A DNA stretch of 64,000 nucleotides. It comes from Methylobacter sp. BlB1. Lineage in GTDB: Bacteria; Pseudomonadota; Gammaproteobacteria; Methylococcales; Methylomonadaceae. A model generated the notes under the pieces. It searched no databases, was not told the origin of the DNA, and saw only the letters and a program-made list of their open reading frames with translations. Positions 43,234 through 49,912 of the stretch are shown here, one piece after another. How positions within the stretch are numbered: position 1 is the first letter of the stretch; each line of letters opens with the position of its first letter. The translations under genes were made by a program, and so were the position numbers. Location of the stretch: the NCBI RefSeq assembly GCF_015476545.1, contig NZ_JADMKV010000014.1, positions 24,906 to 88,905 on the forward strand, in the 5' to 3' direction.

Positions 43234-45210
43234 ATGTTTAGAAAAATAACCCTCTTTAGCGCCGTTTTAGCGTTAATAGTGATCGTGCTGGAAGCCTATG
43301 TTCGTTTATCGGGAGCGGAGCTAGGCTGTCCTGATTGGCCTGGCTGTTATGGTCAATTGGTAATAAGTGATGATGCGGATTTTAGAGCTCAAGCCATACA
43401 AGCATTTCCAGATAAGCCGCTTGATACCGTAAAAGCATGGAAGCAAATGAGTTACCGCTATCTGGCGGCCTTCCTAGGCTTTTTTATCGTATTGCTGGCT
43501 TTGATGTCGTGGCGTCAGAAACAGGCGCGCATGCAATCTATAACAGTTTCATGGGCGCTGGTGCTCTTGTTCGGATTGCAGGCGGCTCTGGGAGCGTGGA
43601 TTGTAAAAACGCAAGCCATGCCGATTGTGGTAACCGGTCACGTGCTGCTGGGAATGATGATTTTCTGGGGATTGTCTTGGCTATACTTGCGGCTGGACCC
43701 ACTCGTTTCTGTATCAAAATCACGCACAGGTCCTGTAAACTTTGCCCGCTTTGCCATGCTGGTTTTGTTTTTGCAAACTGTTTTAGGCGCATGGACCAGT
43801 ACGAATTACGCTGCATTGGCTTGCGCCGGTTTTCCGCAGTGCAATGGCGCCTGGTGGCCTGAAGCCGATTATCAAGGTGCACTTAATTTATTCAACGGCT
43901 TAATCAACGGATACAGCGGTGTAATTCCCTACAATGCCCAAGTGGCGGCGCACTGGCTGCATAGGGTGGGCGCACTGGTCAGCTTTATTCTGCTCAGTTT
44001 GCTGATGCTGAGCGCTACTTCGGAAAACTGTCCGAAGCCCGTTAGAAAAGCCGGTCTGCTTTTGAGTGTGTTGCTGTTTGTGCAAGTCGTCATGGGCATT
44101 GTCAGTGTCAAGCTGGCCATGCCTTTATGGGCGGTAGTGGCGCATAATGCGTTTTCTGAGCTGCTGATGCTGCCGCTGGTCGCCATCAGTTTTTACAGCA
44201 GATACGTCTATGCAGAAGTGCCGCAGCCCGTTGCGGTGGAAGTGCCTGCCAGCGTTGTTGCTGAAGAGGTCTATGTCGAGCCGCCGGCCGAATCTCTGTA
44301 TTTACGCCTCAAATCGCAGCTAAAGCGCACCCGCTCCGGACTCAGCGGTGCATTAGCCACTATCTCTCTGGGGCAAAAGGGAATTGACGAGGATTTGCTG
44401 GAAGAGATTGAAGCCCGCTTGTTAATGGCCGATGTCGGCATGGATGCCACAACGGAAATCATTAGACGCCTGACTGAGCGCGTCGAGCGGCATCAGTTGA
44501 ACGACAGCGCCGCGCTGACATCAGCCTTGAAGCAGGAATTGCTGGCTATGCTTCAACCTTGCAGCCAGCCTCTGCATATCCCTAAACAGGATAAGCCATT
44601 TGTCATTCTGGTAGTGGGCGTCAATGGCGCCGGCAAAACTACGACTATCGGCAAACTGGCCAAGCGTCTGCAGGCTCAAGGCTATAGCGTCATGCTGGCG
44701 GCCGGCGATACGTTTAGAGCTGCAGCCGTCGAGCAGCTGCAAACCTGGGGAGAGCGCAATAACATCCATGTGGTGGCTCAGCATACCGGCGCTGATTCCG
44801 CATCGGTTATCTATGATGGCGTCCAGTCCGCGCAGGCAAAAGGCATCGATGTGTTGATTGCCGATACAGCAGGTCGATTGCACACGAAATCAAACTTGAT
44901 GGATGAGCTGAAAAAAGTAAAAAGGATCATGGGCAAGCTGGATGAAACGGCACCTCATGAAGTCTTATTGGTATTGGATGCCGGTACCGGTCAAAACGCA
45001 TTGTCTCAGGCCAAGCTGTTTAATGAGACAGTTGCCTTAACGGGACTGGTTTTAACTAAACTGGACGGCACGGCGAAAGGCGGTGTCATTTTCGCCCTGG
45101 CTAAACAGTTCGGCATTCCCATCCGTTTCATCGGCATAGGGGAAGGAATCGATGATCTGCAGGATTTCAATGCGGAAACTTTTGTAGACGCATTATTCGT
45201 CAAAGACTGA
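43234..45210 (+). CDS. Heme A synthase (CtaA/Cox15) fused in frame to FtsY, the SRP receptor
   Basis: A 658-residue protein. Residues 1-325 are a complete eight-TM heme A synthase: both extracytoplasmic Cys pairs (GCPDWPGC and CAGFPQC) and the His ligands (VVTGHVLLGMM, AAHWLHRVGAL, VAHNAFSELL) are present. Residues ~326-352 are a Pro/Val/Glu linker (PQPVAVEVPASVVAEEVYVE). Residues ~353-658 are a full FtsY NG domain: N-helices LYLRLKSQLKRTRSGLSGAL, P-loop GVNGAGKTTT (~460-469), DTFRAAAVEQL, DTAGRLHTKSNL and TKLDGTAKGG. Upstream genes are oxidase assembly; downstream are ftsE, ftsX and rpoH, the usual ftsY neighbours. No ctaB follows the CtaA part, where it commonly lies. An in-frame internal ATG exists only in the last TM helix, without a ribosome-binding site. 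An assembly error is possible, though the join is exactly at a domain boundary. Confidence 0.93.
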   Translation: MFRKITLFSAVLALIVIVLEAYVRLSGAELGCPDWPGCYGQLVISDDADFRAQAIQAFPDKPLDTVKAWKQMSYRYLAAFLGFFIVLLALMSWRQKQARMQSITVSWALVLLFGLQAALGAWIVKTQAMPIVVTGHVLLGMMIFWGLSWLYLRLDPLVSVSKSRTGPVNFARFAMLVLFLQTVLGAWTSTNYAALACAGFPQCNGAWWPEADYQGALNLFNGLINGYSGVIPYNAQVAAHWLHRVGALVSFILLSLLMLSATSENCPKPVRKAGLLLSVLLFVQVVMGIVSVKLAMPLWAVVAHNAFSELLMLPLVAISFYSRYVYAEVPQPVAVEVPASVVAEEVYVEPPAESLYLRLKSQLKRTRSGLSGALATISLGQKGIDEDLLEEIEARLLMADVGMDATTEIIRRLTERVERHQLNDSAALTSALKQELLAMLQPCSQPLHIPKQDKPFVILVVGVNGAGKTTTIGKLAKRLQAQGYSVMLAAGDTFRAAAVEQLQTWGERNNIHVVAQHTGADSASVIYDGVQSAQAKGIDVLIADTAGRLHTKSNLMDELKKVKRIMGKLDETAPHEVLLVLDAGTGQNALSQAKLFNETVALTGLVLTKLDGTAKGGVIFALAKQFGIPIRFIGIGEGIDDLQDFNAETFVDALFVKD

Positions 45211-45218
45211 AAAATGTT

Positions 45219-45875
45219 ATGTTAAAGTTTGATAAAGTCAGCAAGCGTTATCCTGAGACCGGGGATGTGTTGCGCAATGTCAGTTTCCATTTGCAACATG
45301 GCGAAATGGCCTTTTTAACCGGCCATTCAGGGGCTGGCAAAAGTACCTTATTGAAATTGATTGCCGTCATCGAGCGTTGCAGCCGCGGGCAAATTTTATT
45401 GGACGGCCATAACGTCAATCAGGCAAAGGAAAGCCAGATTCCCTATTTAAGAAGGAAAATCGGGTTGATTTTCCAGGACTATAAATTGTTACAGGACAGG
45501 ACAGTCTTTGATAACGTGGCGTTACCGTTACTGATTGCTGGTTATGGACACCACGAGGTCCCCCGTAGGGTGCGTGCCGCATTGGATAAGGTGGGATTGT
45601 TAGGCAAGGAAAGAAAATATCCGCTGGCTTTATCCGGCGGCGAACAGCAGCGTGTTGGCATAGCAAGAGCTGTTGTCAATAAACCGCCGATGATTCTAGC
45701 CGATGAACCAACCGGGAATCTGGATCCGGAATTGTCAGCGGAAATCATGCATTTATTCGAGCAGTTTCAACAAGTCGGCGTCACCGTATTGATTGCGTCG
45801 CACGATATCTCACTGATCAATCAAATGAACTATCGCGTTTTGAAGCTGGATCATGGGCAACTGGTGGCGGGTTAA
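45219..45875 (+). CDS. ftsE: Cell division ATP-binding protein FtsE
   Basis: A 218-residue ABC ATPase. Walker [13 protein letters not shown] (~36-47), Q-loop [11 protein letters not shown], signature [17 protein letters not shown], Walker [16 protein letters not shown] and the switch His in IASHDISLI. FtsE partners with FtsX at the division ring, controlling peptidoglycan amidases rather than transporting a solute. It starts 8 bp after the FtsY-containing gene, and ftsX starts 3 bp after its stop, so the ftsY-ftsE-ftsX order is kept and co-transcribed with the cox accessory genes upstream. Confidence 0.96.
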   Translation: MLKFDKVSKRYPETGDVLRNVSFHLQHGEMAFLTGHSGAGKSTLLKLIAVIERCSRGQILLDGHNVNQAKESQIPYLRRKIGLIFQDYKLLQDRTVFDNVALPLLIAGYGHHEVPRRVRAALDKVGLLGKERKYPLALSGGEQQRVGIARAVVNKPPMILADEPTGNLDPELSAEIMHLFEQFQQVGVTVLIASHDISLINQMNYRVLKLDHGQLVAG

Positions 45876-45878
45876 ACG

Positions 45879-46982
45879 ATGAAGCGCAGAAAAAATACAG
45901 CCAGCTTTCCGAGCGTCTTGATGAAGATTTTCAGAAGTCTATATGATGCTCGAGACAGAAAAACACCTGCAAGGCCTCAAAGACATCACCCAAAAAGCAA
46001 AACTGCAACGCCAGCCAGAGCGGATGGTCCGAAAACCAGAGTCTTGAGAGGTGATTTCAGAGATAAATTGCACGCCCATCTTGACCTGCATGCACATGCA
46101 TTCTTTTCCAGTCTCGGGCGTCTGGTCGATTCACCTTACACGACCATTATGACCATAACCGTGCTAGCCATTGCCATCTCTTTAGCCAGCGTTTTTTATA
46201 TTGCCGTGGCAAATCTTCAGCAGTTGGCCGGTAATTTGGAAGCAAGCAATCAAATATCGCTGTTTCTGCGCGATGATATTTCCGAGGCAAGCGCCAGAAA
46301 ATTTGCAGAGAACATAAGGGGCAATCCTGCCGTCCAGGAAGTCAAATTAATAACCAAAAATCAGGCTTTGGAAGAGTTCCAGACTTTCAGCGGTTTCGGC
46401 GAGGCTATCAAAGCGCTGGAAAAAAATCCGTTGCCTATTGTCATCCAGGTTTTACCTAAAAATACTCTGGAAGATGGATTGGAACTTGAGAAGCTGCTTA
46501 ATACCTTTAAACAGGCTGTTGAAGTCGATTTTGCCCAAATGGACATGCAGTGGATTAAGCGTCTGCAGTCTATCATGGAATTGGCACGGCGCGGCAGCAC
46601 TGTACTGAGCCTGCTGTTGGGGGTCGCCGTATTGTTTGTTACGGGCAATACCATACGATTGGAATTGCATAAACGCCGCGAAGAAGTCGTGATTGCCAAG
46701 TTGGTAGGCGCTACCAACAGCTTTATACAACGGCCATTTTTATACAGTGGATTTTGGATCGGCTTTTTTGCAGGCGTGGCGGCATGGTTTATCGTTGCCG
46801 TGATGATGTTGATTGTGAAGCAGCCCATAGAGGAACTTTCCGGTTTATATGAAGGGGATTTTCATATGCTGTTTTTGAGTTACTCGGAAACTGCGGCGCT
46901 GCTGTTTATCTCTTCTTTGCTGAGCGTGCTGAGCGCATGGGCTGTGCTTAACTACCAGCTTCATAAGCTAAAACCCGAGTAG
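45879..46982 (+). CDS. ftsX: Cell division protein FtsX
   Basis: A 367-residue permease-like protein with a long basic cytoplasmic N-terminus (~1-85). TM1 is IMTITVLAIAISLASVFYIA (~90-109), followed by a periplasmic loop that would contact amidase activators (NQISLFLRDDISEASARKFA). Three more TM helices lie at the C-terminus (STVLSLLLGVAVLFVTGNTI; FIVAVMMLIV; AALLFISSLLSVLSAWAVLN). It matches the FtsX/MacB-like fold of ABC permeases. Together with FtsE it links Z-ring constriction to septal wall hydrolysis. The N-terminal extension is longer than in E. coli. A CIRCE element and rpoH follow. Confidence 0.93.
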   Translation: MKRRKNTASFPSVLMKIFRSLYDARDRKTPARPQRHHPKSKTATPARADGPKTRVLRGDFRDKLHAHLDLHAHAFFSSLGRLVDSPYTTIMTITVLAIAISLASVFYIAVANLQQLAGNLEASNQISLFLRDDISEASARKFAENIRGNPAVQEVKLITKNQALEEFQTFSGFGEAIKALEKNPLPIVIQVLPKNTLEDGLELEKLLNTFKQAVEVDFAQMDMQWIKRLQSIMELARRGSTVLSLLLGVAVLFVTGNTIRLELHKRREEVVIAKLVGATNSFIQRPFLYSGFWIGFFAGVAAWFIVAVMMLIVKQPIEELSGLYEGDFHMLFLSYSETAALLFISSLLSVLSAWAVLNYQLHKLKPE

Positions 46983-47004
46983 AGCGGTGGAACTTAGAAA
47001 ATTA

Positions 47005-47031
47005 TTAGCACTCTTAAAAAGAGAGTGCTAG
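47005..47031 (+). promoter_or_regulatory. CIRCE element (HrcA operator) upstream of rpoH
   Basis: Seen: TTAGCACTC (47005-47013), nine bases, then GAGTGCTAG (47023-47031). The CIRCE consensus is TTAGCACTC-N9-GAGTGCTAA; 17 of 18 arm positions match. The site lies 35 bp before the rpoH ATG and 23 bp after the ftsX stop. HrcA binding here would repress rpoH transcription under non-stress conditions. Confidence 0.85.
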
Positions 47032-47065
47032 AATTCGAACTAAGTTTTTTTACCAAGGGGATACC

Positions 47066-47923
47066 ATGAGTAGTGCATTAGCTTTACCCGTTAATCTGTC
47101 AGTCGGAACATTTGACGCTTACTTGAATCTTGTCAGGCAGATGCCTAGATTGACTGCCGATCAAGAACGTGAATTAGCCTTGAGATTCAGGGATCACGAC
47201 GATCTGGAAGCGGCTCGGGAATTGGTGATGTCCAACTTGCGTTTTGTCGTTCATGTTGCCAGAGGCTACAGCGGCTATGGCTTGCCTATGCCTGATATTA
47301 TCCAGGAAGGCAATATCGGATTAATGAAAGCCGTGAAGCGCTTCGATCCTGATGTCGGCGTGCGGCTGGTTTCTTTTGCGGTGCATTGGATCAAAGCCGA
47401 AATACACGAGTATGTCATCAAGAACTGGCGTATCGTAAAAGTTGCGACCACAAAGGCGCAGCGGAAGCTGTTCTTTAATTTGCGCAAATCCAAAGCGAAT
47501 CTGGGCTGGCTGTCCAATGACGAAGCGACCGCCATTGCCAAAGACTTGGATGTCGATGTCGATACCGTTTATGAAATGGAAAAACGCCTGGATAGCAGGG
47601 ATATGGCTTTCGATATGCCTAGCGATGAATCCGAGGAAGAAAGCTATATAGCGCCTGTCAACTATCTACAGCAACACGGCACTGACCCGGCCTTATTGCT
47701 TGAAAATGAAGATTGGGGAGGGCATGAGCAGAATTTATTATCCGAAGCTCTATCTGAGCTGGATGAACGCAGCCTGGATATTCTCTCCAGTCGTTGGCTG
47801 GCGGATAAAAAAGCCACTTTGCACGAACTGGCCGAGCGCTACAATGTATCTGCGGAAAGAATCAGGCAGTTGGAACAAAATGCCATGAAAAAGCTTCGGG
47901 CAGCGGTTGTGCTTGAGGCCTGA
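47066..47923 (+). CDS. rpoH: RNA polymerase heat-shock sigma factor RpoH (sigma-32)
   Basis: A 285-residue group-3 sigma factor. Region 2 carries [20 protein letters not shown] and [20 protein letters not shown]. The RpoH box [16 protein letters not shown] (~128-143) is diagnostic. Region 4 has [20 protein letters not shown] with a helix-turn-helix. It directs transcription of chaperone and protease genes after heat or misfolding stress. AAGGGG precedes the ATG. A CIRCE element upstream suggests HrcA control in addition to, or instead of, the mRNA thermosensor of E. coli. A strong terminator follows the stop. Confidence 0.97.
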   Translation: MSSALALPVNLSVGTFDAYLNLVRQMPRLTADQERELALRFRDHDDLEAARELVMSNLRFVVHVARGYSGYGLPMPDIIQEGNIGLMKAVKRFDPDVGVRLVSFAVHWIKAEIHEYVIKNWRIVKVATTKAQRKLFFNLRKSKANLGWLSNDEATAIAKDLDVDVDTVYEMEKRLDSRDMAFDMPSDESEEESYIAPVNYLQQHGTDPALLLENEDWGGHEQNLLSEALSELDERSLDILSSRWLADKKATLHELAERYNVSAERIRQLEQNAMKKLRAAVVLEA

Positions 47924-47944
47924 CCGATTAATCATGTTTAACAG

Positions 47945-47980
47945 AAAAGGCTTAGCGGTTTAACCGCTAAGCCTTTTTTT
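47945..47980 (+). terminator. Rho-independent terminator after rpoH
   Basis: Stem AAGGCTTAGCGGTT (47947-47960) and AACCGCTAAGCCTT (47962-47975), one-base apex, then a T-run to 47980. The stem is 14 bp and perfect. The A-rich left side also allows termination of the convergent minus gene at 48066. Confidence 0.92.
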
Positions 47981-48065
47981 ATTTGTTCGTGTTTGAATTT
48001 ATTAAATAAGCGAGCGAGGGTAAGGCTGGCAATCAATGAAATATTAGGAGATCCGACAATATATT

Positions 48066-48302
48066 TCAGGCGGGTTTGAGTATATCCAGAATAGCCTGGG
48101 CCTGTTCTGCAACCTCGCGGCCCAGGTTGGTCAGATAGCCGCCATCTTTCTGCGAGATAAGGCCTTTTTCGTATAAACGCTGGGTAGCGTTTATGACTTC
48201 CGGCGCTGCTGTCTTGTGAACCTTGACGCCTTCTTGAGTGGTAGTGAGGTTGTAACGGACCAGCATGTTCAGTTCCTCTACAATGTCTTGCGTATAAGGC
48301 AT
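48066..48302 (-). CDS. TIGR02647-type small protein
   Basis: A 78-residue helical protein (MPYTQDIVEELNMLVRYNLT, ALQRL-type NATQRLYEKGLISQKDGGYL, TNLGREVAEQAQAILDILKP). The last half resembles a winged-helix: KGLISQKDGGYLTNLG looks like the wing and recognition region. I recall this family, named only by number (TIGR02647), from gammaproteobacteria; its function is unknown, though a nucleic-acid-binding role is plausible. Monocistronic. It is convergent with rpoH, sharing the terminator. No signal or membrane segment. Confidence 0.8.
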   Translation of the reverse strand: MPYTQDIVEELNMLVRYNLTTTQEGVKVHKTAAPEVINATQRLYEKGLISQKDGGYLTNLGREVAEQAQAILDILKPA

Positions 48303-48393
48303 AGTGAATCCTCATGAATTATTTTATGAAGCGATAGCATAATGCTTTTCAAGATAAGGCGTATATTTTTTACGATTATCAATATATAGATTT

Positions 48394-49011
48394 TCAGGCA
48401 GGGAGTTTCGGCTTCTGGCACGCACTGCGGCCCTGTTTTTCACAGAGCTGATAGCTTAACTGTGCAGCCCAATATTGATAGGCCAGTATAATATCTTCCC
48501 AACCGTTGAATGCTCCAATCAATGATTTGCCGCCTCCACGGCCGTCGGCCGACGCCATGAGTAATTCACCGGTTTGCGAGTCGGTTATTTTGCCTTCAAC
48601 GCTGGCTTTGCCGATATGGGATTCCGTGTCAGCATCGGTGATGGCAAACTGGATGCGCAGCGTATCGGGACCGGGTTTGTTGACTAATTTAAAGTCCTGT
48701 TTCAAGACTTCGCGGATTCTGTAATCAAGCAGTTCCTTAAGCCGGTAGTTATCGGCGTGGGGCAATCCATTGAGTTTGGAATTGGGAAGCTTATGGATAG
48801 TGACTGGATCAACAATCACTTTTTTATAAAAAGCCCAGTCTGTTCCGCTTTTCCAGTAACTGAGCAAGGCATCATCTTGCCGATCTTCTTTAAGCAAGGA
48901 ATAGTTATCCAGAAAATCAGACGTTTCAATATGTTCCGCCTGATAGGCTTTCCCGCAGCCCGTACTTGAAAAGATAAAAAAAATTAGACCGATGCGGATA
49001 AAAATAGGCAT
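48394..49011 (-). CDS. DUF3313-like lipoprotein
   Basis: A 205-residue lipoprotein (FIFSSTGC, Cys-19). The soluble domain shows the DUF3313 pattern: SDFLDNYSLLKEDRQDDALL, YKKVIVDPVTIHKLP, LLDYRIREVLKQDFKLVNKP, LRIQFAITDADTESHIGKAS, VEGKITDSQTGELLMASADG, RGGGKSLIGAFNGWEDI. The family is associated with the outer membrane or periplasm and has no known activity. The gene is monocistronic, between a small helical gene and a Gly-zipper gene, all on the minus strand with separate spacing. The tail KQGRSACQKPKLPA is basic. Confidence 0.85.
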   Translation of the reverse strand: MPIFIRIGLIFFIFSSTGCGKAYQAEHIETSDFLDNYSLLKEDRQDDALLSYWKSGTDWAFYKKVIVDPVTIHKLPNSKLNGLPHADNYRLKELLDYRIREVLKQDFKLVNKPGPDTLRIQFAITDADTESHIGKASVEGKITDSQTGELLMASADGRGGGKSLIGAFNGWEDIILAYQYWAAQLSYQLCEKQGRSACQKPKLPA

Positions 49012-49125
49012 AAAATACGGTGACCTGAACTGATATTGGAATTCAGCTTATAAGTGTAATGTATTTTTGCCGGATGGGTAGGGCAGCCGGAAGCGTTTTT
49101 ACTCGGCTAAATTTAAAGGCGAAAA

Positions 49126-49155
49126 AAACCTGCCAGGGCAACCCCTGGCAGGTTT
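49126..49155 (-). terminator. Rho-independent terminator after the Gly-zipper gene
   Basis: Arms AAACCTGCCAGGG (49126-49138) and CCCTGGCAGGTTT (49143-49155), 4-nt loop, with a T-run on the minus strand (complement of 49122-49128). It lies 26 bp past the stop of the minus-strand gene at 49181. Confidence 0.88.
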
Positions 49156-49180
49156 CATGTTCTCTGTGAGCAATGGATTA

Positions 49181-49531
49181 TTAGCGGCCGCTCATGCCGT
49201 TGCCGATATAGGCGCCTGCAGCTGCACCCAGTCCGGAAGCGACGGGGTCGCCCTTGCCGAGTTCATAGCCTAAAGCGCTGCCTACAGCGCCTCCTACCAG
49301 TCCTGATGTGGATCGTTGATCAGGACTTGAATACCGAGGAGCGGGCGGCGGAGGCGGTGCCGGATAATATCTGGCTTCAGGCGCATGGTAATAGTGTCTC
49401 TCCACGATTACCTCACGGTGTTTATGATGGCCTCGGCCATGTCCTTTGCCGTGTCCCCCGGATGCATAAGAAGGCGAGGAATATGCGGCGACAAGCGCAG
49501 CCAATTGAATTATAAAAAGCAACTTTTTCAT
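49181..49531 (-). CDS. Small exported glycine-zipper protein
   Basis: A 116-residue protein. The signal peptide ends near SPSYA (~23). A His/Gly-rich stretch follows (GGHGKGHGRGHHKHREVIVE), then a Pro-rich linker (APEARYYPAPPPPPAPRYSS). The C-terminal double glycine zipper (TSGLVGGAVGSALGYELGKG, GLGAAAGAYIGNGMSGR) resembles the glycine-zipper 2TM domain of outer-membrane or stress lipoproteins. Such proteins sit in the envelope and may bind metals through the His-rich part. A terminator follows the gene. Role unknown. Confidence 0.8.
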   Translation of the reverse strand: MKKLLFIIQLAALVAAYSSPSYASGGHGKGHGRGHHKHREVIVERHYYHAPEARYYPAPPPPPAPRYSSPDQRSTSGLVGGAVGSALGYELGKGDPVASGLGAAAGAYIGNGMSGR

Positions 49532-49912
49532 AGAATCCTTCTCAGTAAATAATTTAGTTCAGAGCAGGTGTGTCAACCAATACAATTGACGGCAGTTATA
49601 GGTTTTAAGAAATAGTAGGCGGCTAAACCTTAACGGATGCTTAACAAAAGCTGCCAAACCATGATTTCCTGTCGAAGTGGGTCGAAATCAAATAGTGACA
49701 CAGGACTGCTATAACAACCGGCATTTTATTTTCGCATCCTCTATCAATAGCTGCTCCTGTCACGTCAAACTACAGCTGAACCATGAAAGTATAGTTCTTC
49801 TTGTTCTTTATTCAAAAAACTAAAAAATAATTAATTGCCGCAGCAATTTATGTAACGCTTATAATGATGGCGTTTTTTGATTTAATTATTATTTTTAGTG
49901 GCATATCTATAA
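49532..49912. other. Intergenic region upstream of rapA, with promoter candidate
   Basis: A 381-bp gap between divergent genes. No gene seen. TTGCCG (49835-49840) and TATAAT (49860-49865), 19 bp apart, would form a sigma-70 promoter about 48 bp before the rapA ATG. The spacing is slightly long. The left part presumably holds the promoter of the Gly-zipper gene. Confidence 0.5.

Noticed and set aside
47005..47031. Terminator of the fts operon
   Set aside because: The arms match CIRCE almost exactly, with the N9 spacing, and there is no T-run after the right arm; a double role is not excluded.
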